Shown here piece by piece: positions 23,901 through 35,400 of a stretch of DNA of 64,000 nt; the stretch's first letter is position 1; each line of letters begins with the position of its first letter. The position numbers and the translations under genes are program-made. The notes under the pieces are model-generated. The model was not told where the DNA came from, searched no databases, and was given only the letters and a program-made list of their open reading frames with translations. The DNA is from Sphaerolaimus hirsutus (lineage: Eukaryota; Nematoda; Chromadorea; Monhysterida; Sphaerolaimidae): positions 12,341,504 to 12,405,503 of the forward strand of contig OZ038460.1 in the NCBI GenBank assembly GCA_964036195.1, written 5' to 3'.

Positions 23901-25130
23901 TCGTCGGTAGCGATGCTGTCCACGTTGTCGCCGTCGACGACCGCGACGAACGAGCGCAGCTCGGACACGGCCGCCTGCTCCTCCTCGATTCTCTCTTGGA
24001 ACGTCTGGAAGAGTTTGTTGGGGATAGGTTTGGGAAGGAAACCTTTTTATAAAGGACATTGTTGAAATAATGGCGGCCTACACACTTGTTGACATACGTG
24101 TGTCAACTGGTTTGTGTTAACTCAGATTTTGGCTTCTGGTTTCGCAGAACGATCTTCCAATGCACTTGCCGTAATATTTATTTTTCAACATTGCCGCAAG
24201 TGCGGTTGGAGATTGCTCTGCGACACGTAAGCTGAAATCTGGAGTTGACACAGACCAGTTGACACACGTGTGTCAACTAGTGGATGAGCCACCAATAGTT
24301 TTTAAAAAGGACCTTATAGATGGTACATACAGCGTGTAAAAATATAAATGAGGACACTACTACTTATGCAACATATCACACCAAAAATGTCCATAGGATT
24401 TGCATTTTCCTGTCAATCTTGTAAATTCAAAATAATCCAACCGCACCCGGTGCTGCGCCGCCAATTCGCGCATCAACTGCGCATCGACATCGAGCGCGGC
24501 GGCTTGTTCAATGTGCCGTTCGGCTTCAGTGAGCCAGTCGCACACGGCATCGAGTCGGTGCTGCTGCAGCAACATCAGCCGGTCGTGCAGCTGCGCCTGT
24601 CGCTGCATGGCGCTCGTGCGGAGACGTTCCCATCTGCGCGCCACGCGACTAAATGGTACTCAAACTCATTTAATCTGACGGATGAAGGAACTGTAGAAAT
24701 ATCGATAGAAGGTGACGAGTATTGACCGCAACAATCTGCCCAGAGATAACATTTGATTTTGTAACTTATCTCTTTAAAAAAATCATCTTTTTTAACTTCT
24801 TTTCACCAAAGGATCCCGTCTGATTTCTGATTTTTTCCCAACCCTAATTTCCCCACCAACAAACCTATCATGCACAGCGGCCACCTGTCTGCGCGCGGTA
24901 GCCGCCGCCGCGTCAGTAAGCCGCCCAGACCTAGCTAACGCCTGGCCGCGCTGCAGCACGCTGCCAACGGACTGCTGCGAGCCGGCCAGCCGCTCCATGA
25001 ACTCCTCGTGCTGCTTGAACTGGCTCTTCACCTGCGACAGGTCCGTGTCGCTCACCGGCGGCAGGGAGGACATGTGCTCGTCGGCGGACAGCAGCCAAGC
25101 TAACACGTCTTCTAGGTCGACCTGGTACTC
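17978..25130 (-). CDS. DMD: Dystrophin ortholog, proximal spectrin-repeat rod (exons 6-18)
   Basis: Exons: 24865-25130, 24447-24648, 23846-24004, 23495-23707, 23050-23288, 22669-22983, 22013-22226, 20396-20640, 19800-20052, 19244-19585, 18779-18936, 18211-18359, 17978-18163. The first exon opens EYQVDLEDVLAWLLSADEHM, and a later join reads LQQQLQSIGARWMRVCQWAE; both align without gaps to dystrophin repeats 1-2, which is the main evidence for the family. The rest is amphipathic triple-helix sequence with the usual Trp positions (RVARRWERL, AFDLLAERWNV, AINERWRSL). Phases match at every junction, for example AG|A giving Arg between 22983 and 23050. The intron 23708-23845 holds a piece of the CAGACCCTGTAAAATG family. 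The rod works as a flexible spacer between actin and the membrane complex. I am sure of the coding status, slightly less of a few exact donors (20396, 18211). Confidence 0.82.
20118..20385. mobile_element. ATACTC family MITE next to a dystrophin donor
   Basis: TATACTCCTCGAACTGAATGC to GCATACTTTGCGGTCTGCTG; its right end is 10 nt from the donor of the exon ending at 20396. Confidence 0.6.
20732..21087. mobile_element. TACCGTATT family MITE
   Basis: TACCGCATATCCTCAAATAA to CCAGAATATACGGTA; holds a direct repeat of GGTGGAAAAGATGTTGGGTC (or its inverse). In a dystrophin intron. Confidence 0.5.
21162..21953. mobile_element. hAT-type MITE, duplication CAGGGCAC
   Basis: 792 bp, CAGAGTTG...CAACTCTG, exact duplication CAGGGCAC on both sides. 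Subterminal GTGTAAGTGTAAATACAC repeats point inward from each end. In a dystrophin intron. Confidence 0.8.
22416..22604. mobile_element. TATACTCAGCCGACCGC MITE
   Basis: TATACTCAGCCGACCGC to GTGATGTCCGCCGAGTATA with an AT-rich core containing CCATAATTAAATGAATAAAA. Further copies at about 9150-9348 and, partial, 53980-54130. Confidence 0.6.
23762..23831. mobile_element. Truncated introner-family copy in a dystrophin intron
   Basis: CCAGGGCATTTTACACGAC to GGGTCTGGGAGTGCGAC matches one end of the family; CAG follows. It occupies about half of the 138-nt intron between exons 23846-24004 and 23495-23707. The other end is lost. Confidence 0.65.
24071..24294. mobile_element. TGGCGGCC-ended MITE, uninterrupted
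   Basis: 224 bp, TGGCGGCCTACACACTTG to GTGGATGAGCCACCA, with subterminal inverted repeats TTGACAYACGTGTGTCAA. Lies in a dystrophin intron. Confidence 0.65.
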
Positions 25131-25484
25131 CTGGGTTGGAAAATGAAATGTGAATGAGGGTGACAGTGACAATTAGCATGGGCGTTGGTCTGAAGATGTT
25201 TTAAAAAAGGTTTTCGAAAAGTGTTTTTTTCAACCATGTTTAAACACTGGGTAGGTGACATCGCACTAAATGTAAACTGAATAACACAAAACAAATTGAG
25301 CATCACACTTAACAGAAACAATGAAAATTATGTGTCACGTTACAAAAGTAACATGCTACATTACATAGAAAAGTTGAAATCACATAATTAACAAAATTTA
25401 TTTGACACTAATCAACTGGTATGTATGCGCCCATAGTGACTACAGCAGAGCAACAGTTACAATCCAGCAAACGCCAAAACACAC

Positions 25485-28400
25485 CTTCATAGTCTCAGAC
25501 ACGCGTCTGTGTCTGTTAGCCTTAACAACAGCGGTGGCCTGAGGGTCCAACTTGGCCAGCGGGCGGCGCTGCACCACATCCACCGCAACGGGCTCTTGCA
25601 CATTCTCATCCTTGTCAGGTATGGGATCGACGAGCTCGTCGTTTAAGTCGACCGGCAGCTCGTCCAAGGGGAGCACGTGCGCGCGCGGCAGCACTTGATA
25701 CAGACTGTACAGGTAAAGCGTGGTGGCGTACGCGTCGGTCGGCTGGTCGGCGCGCGTGTACTCTGCGCGGGTGCATTGGTCAGTGTAAGACATAACTAGG
25801 GATGAAAAAAAAACAATTTTCAACGACCTGGTTTTGAAAAAGGGTTTTTTAACCGTAAAATTTTAAATGTGTATATGAAATTGCGAAATTAGATTGCACG
25901 CAAGAAATTGCAAAATACCACTGTGCTAAGTACTTAAATTTTTGGCTGAGATTAAAAAAAAAATTTTTAAACACCTCTGAAAAAACCCGGCCATCCCTGC
26001 AGGCAGAAAGAATCAAGCTGAACGGAATGGCTCTACAAACTAGGGTGTCAAAAAAGTTTTCTACGGAAAACGGAAAACGGAAAGGTAAAAATTTTTCACT
26101 TTACGGAAAGGTAAAAAAAAATTTCTGCCGGAAAACTGAAAGGTAAAAAAATTTCACTCAGCCGAAAACGGAAAGGTAAAAAAAATTGTCGACCGGAAAA
26201 CGGAAAAATGAAATGCCGGAAAACGGAAAACGGAAAGCGAAATTTTCACGGGAACGAAAAAAATAAAGTGAAATTTGCACAGTAATAGACAAATTTGCAG
26301 AAGGAAAACCTGCATGCAGGTTTGCCTGTTTGGCTTTGATTGTGGTAGCTGTACATTCTGCAACTATGGATCATGCCAGTAACTTCACTTGTAGCTCAAG
26401 CTTAACTGAACCAACAAAAAATCATCAAAAGGTAGCAAAAATACACTACAACAACAATAAGAATTAAGCAAAAGTGAACTTTGATGAAACTGAACAGTAA
26501 AAAGTATACTCAGCGGACTGCAAAGTATGTGTCCAAAACTACTTTGTGTTTTTTACAGATTTGGATACAGATAAAAATTATGAATGACAGAAGAACCTGG
26601 TAGTTAAAAACACCATAGTGGAAAAAGATAAATACAGATTGGAAAAACAATGGAAAAATGCCAGAAAACTGAAAATCGAGCCAGAAAATGGAAAAATGGC
26701 CTGGAAAAATGGAAACGGAAAGGTAAAAAAAATTTCAGCCGGAAAACGGAAAAATGGGCCGGAAAAACGGAAACGGAAAGGTAAAAAATTTTCAGCTGCC
26801 GGAAAACGGAAAGGTAAAAAATTTTCGGCTGCCAGAAAACGGAAAGGTAAAATTTTTTCGGCTGCCGGAAAACGGAAAACGGAAAGGTAAAAAATTTCCC
26901 TGCGGAAAGGCGGAAACGGACAACGGAAATTTGACACCCTACTACAAACCATCAGGATGAAGCAACTGCGGCACATCCCACTGGCCGGCGGCCGTTTCCA
27001 AAACGCAGCGACAACGGTCACTCGGCTCGAACGTGGCCACCGACTCCAAATCGAACGCGGTCGGTCGGAAGTGGTGCACGATGGCGCAGAAGGCCATGCA
27101 GTCGCGCCAATCGCTGTGCAGGTTGCGCACGCACACATCGTCGTATCTGGGCGTGTGGTTGGCGAGTGTTTATGATAACACTGCTATTATGTGACACATC
27201 ACATGCGGGGACGTAGCCAGGATTTTTGAGCGGGAGAGGGCGGATTGTATACGGAGCCCGGGAACGGGGGGGGGGGCGGCGCCCCCCCCCCGTAAAATTT
27301 AAGCCCTACATTGAGGGATTGGGGCCATGGCGCCAGCGCCATTCGCCATGGCGCCACTGGCGTTGGCATTAGCGCCAAAGACAGCTGTATAAATATGTCT
27401 GTATTTACAAACATATACAGTGACGTGGACAATATACTTTCACATTTTCAGTGCATTTTCACAGTATTTGAGGCTGCTGCGACCGGTCGCGTGAAGGAAA
27501 AATGCGCGCTTGCGCGCAAAAAGTTTTTTAATTGGTGACAAAATCGCTTTATGGAAGTGGCACATTTTTTGTCTGACCCGGGAAGGGGGGGGGGGGCGGG
27601 AAGGGGGGCTGCAGCCTTCCCGCCCCCCCTGGCTACGTCCTTGATCACATGCACAAGAGCGACCGACTGCTTGAGCGCGAGCAGACACCATCGCACGAGC
27701 ATCTGCTGCAGCGGCATCTTGCCGTCGTCGGGCAAGTCGTGGCTGTCGGCGAACAGCTTCCAGTGCAGCAGCACGCAGAGCCACAGCAGCCGCAGCACGG
27801 CGCTCTCGTCGCCGTCGGCCACGTCCTCGGCGCGGGGCGTCGGCGACGCGTCGCCGTTGTCGCTGGTGTCAACGGACAGACGATCGGTGATGAAGCGCAG
27901 CACCGACGACACGTTGGCTACAGCGTGCGCGCGCAGACGGCCGCGCTCTCGTGGCTGGGGCAGTTTAATAGTGTACTTTGGTCGGATGGTAACTAGGCTT
28001 GCATCACTTTTCGATATTTTTGTAAAAAATTTCGATATAGATAGTGGATCAGGGCCGTATCCAGGGGGGGGGGGCGGGGGGGGGGCTGCAGCCCCCCCCT
28101 CCCGGGGTGAGACCTAAAAAGTCCCGGAAAATGCAATTTTTCCTATACATTTTTTGATGTTTCTTAAAAATTTTTGCGCGCAAGCGCGCAATTTCTTCCC
28201 CATACATTGTATTTTTAGCGGATCAGTCCCTGTAAACAAATATCCTTGAAAATGAACACATTTTTGCGACTTTCGCCGCATATGTATGCATATTTAAATC
28301 TATACAAAGCGGTTCCTGGCGCTGGCGCCAACGCCAATAGCGCCATGGCGTGGCGCCATGGTATAGCGCTAGCGCCAAAACGCCTTTCCGTCCCTATATA

Positions 28401-28846
28401 GGGGAAAAATTTAGGGGGGGGGGGCTGAGCCCCCCCCCCCCGCTCGCCGGCCCCCGTAAACAAGCAGCCCCCCCCCGCTCAAAAATCCTGGATACGTCCC
28501 TGTAGTGGATATAAAAAATTGTCCGTATTTGATACTAAATATAGTTGAAATCCTCCAAAGAGACATTGTGCGGTGGGGTGCGGCAATGCGCGTATCTGGC
28601 CATCCCTAAAGCAGTGCACTGTCACACACCAGTTTGGCATCCGAAATAGCCTGCAACAACTCTAGAAACTTGATGCCGTCGCGCAGCTCGTCCACCAGCT
28701 CGTCGACCGTCTCGAAGCCAGCCTGAATTCCAAACCAACGTGAACACTTGCACACTTGCAGGGGGGGGGGTAAATCAAGGGCTGACCTTTTCCAACAAGT
28801 GATTCACCCATTTTGTGAACGCATACAGCCGCACAATCGAAGCCAT
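25485..28846 (-). CDS. DMD: Dystrophin/utrophin ortholog, N-terminal actin-binding domain (exons 1-5)
   Basis: This part encodes the tandem calponin-homology (CH) actin-binding domain of a cortical protein that ties F-actin to the dystroglycan complex. Exons (minus strand): 28787-28846, 28630-28722, 27668-27954, 26950-27146, 25485-25762; splice phases agree throughout. CH1 begins with FTKWVNHLLEK, continues ELVDELRDGIKFLELL and AKLPRERG..RAHAVANV, and ends LLWLCVLLHWKL, which resembles the dystrophin CH1 end more than the spectrin one. CH2 has VRNLHSDWRDCMAFCAIVHH and closes with SLYQVLP, a dystrophin-like linker. A diverged acidic insert (about 25 residues) lies in CH1 before LLWL. The start at 28846 is the first Met in frame; a possible acceptor CAG just upstream (exon from 28861) means an extra 5' exon is possible. 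Beta-spectrin and nesprin are less likely because the following rod aligns best with dystrophin repeat 1. Confidence 0.82.
25797..25999. mobile_element. TAGGGATG element in a dystrophin intron
   Basis: TAGGGATGAAAAAAAAAC at the left, CCCGGCCATCCCTG at the right, about 200 bp, AT-rich interior. A partial relative ends at 11911 (GGCCATCCCTAA). Confidence 0.5.
26041..26941. mobile_element. hAT-type element, duplication CTACAAAC, at a splice donor
   Basis: 901 bp, TAGGGTGTCAAA...TTTGACACCCTA, with exact CTACAAAC at 26033-26040 and 26942-26949. The right duplication is the first 8 nt of the dystrophin intron (GTTTGTAG on the minus strand). The interior repeats GGAAAACGGAAAGGTAAAAA many times. Confidence 0.85.
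27206..27643. mobile_element. hAT-type MITE, duplication ATCACATG
   Basis: 438 bp, CGGGGACGTAGCCAGG...CCTGGCTACGTCCTTG; ATCACATG at both sides. Long G/C runs next to the ends. Its right duplication ends 16 nt from a dystrophin splice donor. Confidence 0.82.
28050..28502. mobile_element. hAT-type MITE, duplication TAGTGGAT
   Basis: 453 bp, CAGGGCCGTATCCAGG...CCTGGATACGTCCCTG; TAGTGGAT exact on both sides. Same family as the elements at 27206 and 40208. In the CH1 intron. Confidence 0.85.
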
Positions 28847-29283
28847 CCGCCTCGACGACAACCTGAAACCGTGTGTCATTTTCAACACACTATTTTTGTG
28901 TGGATCGGTTGTACTGTTCAGGCGGCGTGGCGTTCGCTGTTTCTGAATGAGCAGAAACTACTGAAACTAAATTACGCAAAAAGCGCGCGTATAATAAAAA
29001 AATATCGCTGCGGGCGGTGACGTGCCAGCTCAGCAAACGAAAATTTATAATATTTACGCGATAAAAAAATATATTTTGCCGGTTGGAAAATCGCGACGAA
29101 ACAGCAGGAATTTAATTGAACCGGGTGTTCTGCGAAAATAATCACCTGGTTATCGCCATTTGAAAGTATACTGAAATGGGCGGTTTGAAATGAAACTGTT
29201 CGGCATGATGTGACAAAATAATTTGAAATAACCTATTAATGTCACTGCCGATATTTATGTATTTATGTTTACAAATAGCGGTC

Positions 29284-29549
29284 ATACTCGGCGGACAGCA
29301 CAGTATGCGTCAAAAATAACTTATGACTTATGTACGCATGCGCGCGACTTCTGTCTTATGACTTATGTCACGACTTATACCTTCACAAAAAAATAATTGA
29401 AAAGAGCAAATAGCGGAGTCGCGAATATTTTTTCCCGAAACGTTTTTGGAGACGTTCTTTTTAGAACAATTTTTTGTCAACGATGACGTCATTATGGAGG
29501 TGTTCCTTATTAATGAAAATGCATAGCATGCGGTCCGCGGAGTATACAG
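29284..29549. mobile_element. ATACTC family MITE upstream of dystrophin
   Basis: ATACTCGGCGGACAGCACAG to GCATGCGGTCCGCGGAGTAT, about 265 bp. Confidence 0.6.
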
Positions 29550-29752
29550 ATTGGTTGAAACGCAAGCCCGCTTATTTTCAACACGCGCTGATTACCACAC
29601 GCCGCGAATTTGTACCAATCGAATCGTAACGTTTTCGATAAATTACAACGTGCAAACACCGGCATCAATCTGACAATTTATGGGCCATTGAACATGTTAC
29701 GGAAAAAATAGGGACGTGTGGCGGCATAAATACCACGCTGGTAAAAAAGAAC

Positions 29753-30455
29753 TACCGTATTTCCTCGAAATACCCCCAGGGGGTTTATTTTTTCAGAGTT
29801 GAAATTTTGAGGGTGGGGGGGGTATTTCGAGGAAGGCTTATTCGAGGGGGGTTATCGCCAGGTTTTTATTCCTTAAATAGGGTTGACAATGATACCTCCC
29901 TCCAAGTAAGCTCACTCTGCAAGTAGTAGTGACATGCAAGTAATTATGACTGCTATGTGTGTGCACTTACTCTGCAAGTATGGAATCGAATCACGAGGGG
30001 TAATTTGTACCAATCGAATTGTAACGAATGCACAAATCGGAAAAATCGTGCCGTACAAATCGAATGCAATATTCGAGGGGGGTTATCGCCAGGTTTTTAT
30101 TTTTTTGTGATAGTGCATACATAAGTATCCAGCTCGCGCGTTATCGACCAAGACATAAATAATTTTGGACGCATACTTTACGGTCCGCCGAGTATACTAG
30201 CGATGCAAATTGGTCCCAATTGAAAAATACATCATATATCAATGTATACATGATGTACCTTCTTCCAGACGGGGGTATCTCGAGGGGGGGTGGTATTTTT
30301 TCCCCAGCTCGAAAACACCTGGGGTATTTCGAGGGGAGGGGATTAATTCAAGGGGGGTATTTCGAGGGGGGGGTATTTTTTCCCCAGCTCGAAAACACCT
30401 GGGGTATTTCGAGGGGGGGGATTAATTCAAGGGGGGTATTTCGAGGAAATAAGGT
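29753..30455. mobile_element. TACCGTATT family MITE with internal insertions
   Basis: TACCGTATTTCCTCGAAATA to TATTTCGAGGAAATAAGGTA. Interrupted by the dispersed repeat at 29871 and by a partial CCGCCGAGTATAC MITE near 30112-30195. Contains a direct repeat of about 85 bp (around 30285-30430). Confidence 0.6.
29871..29983. repeat. Dispersed repeat, copy 1
   Basis: CCTTAAATAGGGTTGACAAT through AAGTAAGCTCACTCTGCAAG to ACTCTGCAAGTATGGAA; nearly identical to 41817-41953, which has an extra 20-25 bp near the start. Confidence 0.7.
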
Positions 30456-31375
30456 AGGTAGATTAAATTCGCTACTGAAATGAAACCACACACGTGACGT
30501 AAATTTATGGTTATTAGGAATGCATCTGCGGCACTAAGCAATGAAACCACAGAAAAAATTGTTTGCTTTTGCAGTAGAAAAAGTGTGAAAAGGAAAAATG
30601 AACACATTGTATGCCATTAGCGCGATACGGGATTGAGTGCAAAGCTGTACAAACAGCTCAATTCATTCAGCTGACTCTGACTAAAGAAATTCAAACTCAA
30701 AGCAGCTTCAAAAGGATGTGGCACTGATCCCATCTAGTTTGAAAAATTGCACATTCAGCAAATTCGACAATCGCAGGCGGTTAAATAAAATTGGTAAAAA
30801 CATGTTGATAATTATTACATGTTGTCAGCTTAAACATATTAAAAAAACATTTTGCGTCAAAACGAAAACAAATACATCCGATAATCCGCACCCATGTAAA
30901 TATCTACTAAAGCACAATTTCAAAGAATTATTAGTGCGTCAGTGGCAGGGCTGGGCTGCACAATGATCAGGGCAAGAGAGCAAACACAAATCAAATGCCA
31001 GTGCTATTGATATTTGTAAATATGTAAATGCATACGCAATTGCAGCAAGCCATAGCGTCAAATACCAGTTTACATCAATCCGAATTCTGTGAGAGTCCGA
31101 CCGACTGACTGGCTTACAGTCCGACCAAATAAAACTGAATGTGTCAATGCCCACGCTAGAGTTGGATAATATCTTTAAGGTGCCTGATATTCATGAATGG
31201 AATCAGGTTCCAGATAAGGAATGGTGTAGAGTGGAGTATACAACAAGAGTCAAAAATATTATGTGGCACTCTATGGCCATAAACAGAGCATTTTTATGAA
31301 ATTTATTATTTTTATCAAATTTTTTATGAAAACTCATAAATCATGTTTGAATGCATTTCAGTTTATCAGAATGAA
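30456..31375. other. Intergenic, nothing recognised
   Basis: No coding, RNA or repeat structure that I can support between the TACCGTATT element and the CAGGGGTATC element. Confidence 0.4.
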
Positions 31376-31905
31376 CAGGGGTATCTTGAATTTTGACCCT
31401 CCGAGTGGTTGGATAGATAGCAAATCGCTCCTCTGGAGGGATAGATAGCTGAAAAATTTTCTGGGGGGGGGTTGGGGGGGGGTTGCGGCGGGGTTGGGGG
31501 GGCGGTTGGGGGGGTGTGGTGGTTCGATATATAGGCTTTTTCGAGGCATAGAAGGAAGAAAAAGGAGAAAAATCGCTAAAAGTAGGTGTAAAATGGCTCA
31601 AAATGGGTATACAAGAGCATATAGTACTAAATATAGCTGAAAATAGGCAAATAGGAACCAGAACCATGATTTTGGAAGTGAAATCTATAAAAATGTATGA
31701 AAAATAGCAATTTTGAGCGAAAATTGGGGTATAGTTTTGCAAAAATCGCTCCAGATGGGTAGATAGCTGGGCGATTTTGGGGGGGTTTAGGGGGTAGTAG
31801 ACCAAACTTTTGCCTCTGGGATAGATAGATAGCTAACAGCCTCCAGGAGAGATAGATAGATGGGTGGTTTGGGGGGATAACCCCCCCCCCCATTCAAGAT
31901 CCCTG
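31376..31905. mobile_element. CAGGGGTATCTTGAAT element
   Basis: Left CAGGGGTATCTTGAAT, right ATTCAAGATCCCTG. The interior has GATAGATAGCT runs and long G tracts. It ends just before the Ty3/Gypsy element. A diverged relative is near 54540-54680. Confidence 0.6.
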
Positions 31906-31919
31906 AGGCATCTGTCAAT

Positions 31920-32344
31920 TGTTGCAGTGTAACATGCATTATGCGGGTTTACCATTGAGTGGGCGCCGCGGCTGTTGCAGCAGGACGCCGTGCTGCACGG
32001 CGGACTGCTGCCACACCCGCGACGCTCACGTTTCAGGATCCCATACATAACGGGTTGATTTTGCCATGTGGGCAGTTCAGTTCTTTTCTGCCCTTCGCGG
32101 GCATTTATTTTGTATGGCCGTACGGCCCTAAAAGCGCATTGAGAGAAAATATGAAGTGATTTAATTAAAGTTGTCTTGTTGCTCGGCGACGGTTTCGGAA
32201 GTAATATAAACCCAACTTGCACTCAATCACAAACGCATTCTCTCTTCCATCTCGCCGACGTCAGCGAGCTCCGTTCTGATTGGAGGCTCGAAGTCGGACA
32301 ACACGTTGGACCAGCGGGCTTTTGGCGCAGTCCAGCGTGTTACA
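31920..32344 (+). repeat. 5' LTR
   Basis: 425 bp, TG...CA ends. It contains the GTAATATAAACCC stretch at about 32199-32211, a plausible TATA region, and differs from the 3' LTR at two visible positions (C/G near 32011 and T/C near 32180). Confidence 0.95.
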
Positions 32345-32362
32345 TGGTGATCGTACAGCTCA
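32345..32362 (+). other. Candidate primer-binding site
   Basis: TGGTGATCGTACAGCTCA starts immediately after the 5' LTR. A TGG start complementary to a tRNA CCA end is expected for a minus-strand primer site. I cannot assign the tRNA. Confidence 0.5.
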
Positions 32363-32489
32363 TAAAATTTTAAAAACTGAACCCATGCGCAAAATAGGCC
32401 GGCGGCAACAAGCACCGGTAGCGCCATAAATTTTCCACCGCTGCATTTAACGCCGGTGGCGCGCCACAAGAGCGCTCAGTAGACACAGG

Positions 32490-35400
32490 ATGTCTGACAC
32501 TGACGAAAACGCCGCAGGCGGCTCAGGGGTAACGAACCCCCCAAAAATTGTCCGACAAGTGACATTTACAGAGCGCGAGCTCACACAAAAAATCAATGAA
32601 TGGACAGCACTCCCCGACAGATGGGCGTTGCTAAATGCCGGAAACTCCCTCAACGAGCATAGGGACGACACAATTGTGGACAGCAAAAGAAAATGGCCCA
32701 AATTCAACTCGCCATGGAAAGATGGCACGGAAACACTGGCAAAAAAAGTACTGCGGTTAGCGGAAAGATACTTCAGCGAAACCACCAACGGGCATATCAC
32801 GATGGAAGACCCGGAGGGCGAGTTTGATGATGACGCGGACCCGCTCAGTTCACCAGTCATCCGCCCAGTGGCCGGAATATTGAAACGCGCGGCGTATGTT
32901 CCCACACCGCGGCGCGAATTGAAGGCCCACACACAGGCCACTGACACATCAACGCTAATAACCATAATTCAGCAACAGCAACAACAACAGGCACAGGAAC
33001 ACCAGCAACAAATACAATTACAACAGCAACAAATACAAATGCAACAGCAACTAATGACCCAACTCGCGGGCGTAATGGCACAACAGTCAAAACCGCCAAG
33101 CCCCGCACAGAGCGCCACAACAAGCAAACTGCAAAGAAATGACCAGAAAGTGACAATGGATATGCCACAGCCAAGCCGCCCAAGAGACCCGTGGGCATGG
33201 GAAACTGACGATCGTCTGGCAACGCTGCCACAAGGCTCAATTCTCGAGCGCATGATTGTGTATATGGAAGAATATGCACTGACACCAGAAGATGGGCTGC
33301 CACGCTTGAGTGCGCAAACAATACCCCAGGACCGCATGAGCGTAGGACACGTAGCATCCGCGGCAAACAAACAAAACAAATTTGATGGAGACCAAAACAG
33401 CAAAACAGGCCCATTCAAGTTTTGGCTTCACATGGTCATGCAGCAGTCAATGGGGGTACCGGAAAGCCAACAACAGCTATTCTGGAACATTGTTTTTCAA
33501 CAATGTCTGATAGACGATGCCCAAGACAGATACATGAGTATCAGAATTGCCAGGCGCCACGACATTTTGTACGTGGTGGACAAGCTCGTCGAGACTTACC
33601 GATTGGACCACCAAGTTTATTCAGTAACAGATTGGTACAATCTAAAAGCCGTGACAGGAGAAACCGTCACAGCCCTGTACACGCGCCTGTGCACGAAATT
33701 TTACCATATCAGCGAAAAATTGTCTGATAAAGACCGGGAGCAAATGATTGGGGACAAACTGTTCAGCGAAGTGCCAAAGTTAGTCCCAGCATCTTGCTGG
33801 TACATGTGGCAGCAGCGCTGGGCAGAGAATTGCTGCACACTGAACATGGCAGTCACAATGATGGAGGCAGCGCGGAAAAACGTGGAAAAAACGCGCGCGC
33901 AGCGCAGGGACGAACAGAACCAACGGCCCCGCCCAAGATACCGGAATTGGCAATCAGACCGCCGAAACGACCAGGGCTGGCAAACAGAACCAAAAGCGCA
34001 AAGCACATTGATGAGCAGCAGCGCACCGGCAGAAATTCGAGCAACATTTGACCCAAAAACACACAAGGGCCCATGGTGCACCTATCACCTGCACCAGGGG
34101 CCAATGCCACACGACCCATCAAATTGTTTCCTGGATGACAAGTCACAAAAATTCGTGCCGAACAGGGCGGAAAACGCAAAACGAAACTTGGCCAGGCGCG
34201 GACAAACAGAAGACGACGCAAAACGAATGATGGAGGAAAAGTGCAAAGAACTAGGGATCCCGCTACAAGGGGAGAATATGACGAGCAGGTGCACCCAGGA
34301 AGAGTATGAGGAAGAAAATGCAGTGTTTGGGGGTGAAAGTGAAGACGACAACTGGGGCGGCCTAGACGAATGGGTGCCCACAGTCGCAAGCACAAAGAAC
34401 ACTGAAAATGCCAGAATTGGGGCAACCCAATCACCAGATCCGATGGCAACCATAATCTTCCAAGGGGTGCCGATAACTGGGCACATCGACACAGGCTGCA
34501 ATATTGGCCTGTTTATCGAAGACACAACACTGGAAAGTGTCTGGGCCAAAGCCAACTTAAGCCCAACAGAAGAACGCGCAAAGTTCCGCCCATACACGGG
34601 AAGCCACATTCGAACATCGGGAGACATCATAAAAGGAGAATGGCTTCGGATTTACGACATGTGGGTGGAACACACTACCCCGGATGGGGTGCGACACAAA
34701 GACAAACTGCCAGCAGTGGTGAAACTGCGGGAATTTCTGCCCCCAGCAGACCCGCTGCTCATCGGACGCGCAGCCATCTGGGGACCACTACAAATAGTGC
34801 AGACAGCACACAAGGAGCTAGAAAGACTAGCGAAAGAATTCGAGCAAGAAGTAGGAGTCCTAAAAACAAGCGAGGACACTACATTCCGCACGGCAGGAGT
34901 GCACACATTGCACAATGTCACAATTTTGGCAGCTCAACAGCACCAAATCAAAGTCGGCATTGACAAAAGCCACCAAATTCCGGACCAGACTGAGACAGGC
35001 GCAAGAGTTGCATATGCCCTCGACCCATATGTCCGCAATCATAGCGGGCAGTTGCAGGAGCGAGTGCCAGGGATAGCATGCACAGCAGCACTGCAATGGG
35101 AACGGGAGTGGCTAGAAAATGCGGAATTTCCACTGTATGTCACAAACACAACTGGCGCAGACCAATACATACCAGCACACACACAAGTGGCAGAATTGTT
35201 TACCACAACACACGTGCTGGTCACAGAAAGCCAAGACAGTCAGTCAGCACAGGGACTAAAAGAGCTCCCACAGCCACCAACCCCAACTGAGACAACCCCG
35301 AAATGGGCAGAACTAACGAATGAACAAAAAGATCGGATCGAAGAAATTTGGCAGCGACTGCCAAAAGAAAGTCAAGATGCGCTACCAGCACAGATGCGAG

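Noticed and set aside
23781-24059. Arg-rich minus-strand frame over dystrophin exon 23846-24004
   Set aside because: Out of frame with the spectrin repeat; its Arg-richness is a by-product of GC-rich codons, and it runs into the transposon piece.
26578-27138. 186-codon minus-strand frame spanning a dystrophin exon
   Set aside because: Most of it is the repetitive GGAAAACGG interior of a hAT-type element; the exon is read in another frame.
25485-28846. Nesprin/MSP-300 or beta-spectrin as the identity of the minus-strand gene
   Set aside because: The CH domains alone allow it, but the linker SLYQVLP and the first rod segments (LEDVLAWLLSA, QLQSIGARWMRVCQWAE) match dystrophin far better.
33853-34449. 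Long antisense frames over gag-pol
   Set aside because: They mirror the codon bias of the sense frame and have no domain or start signal.
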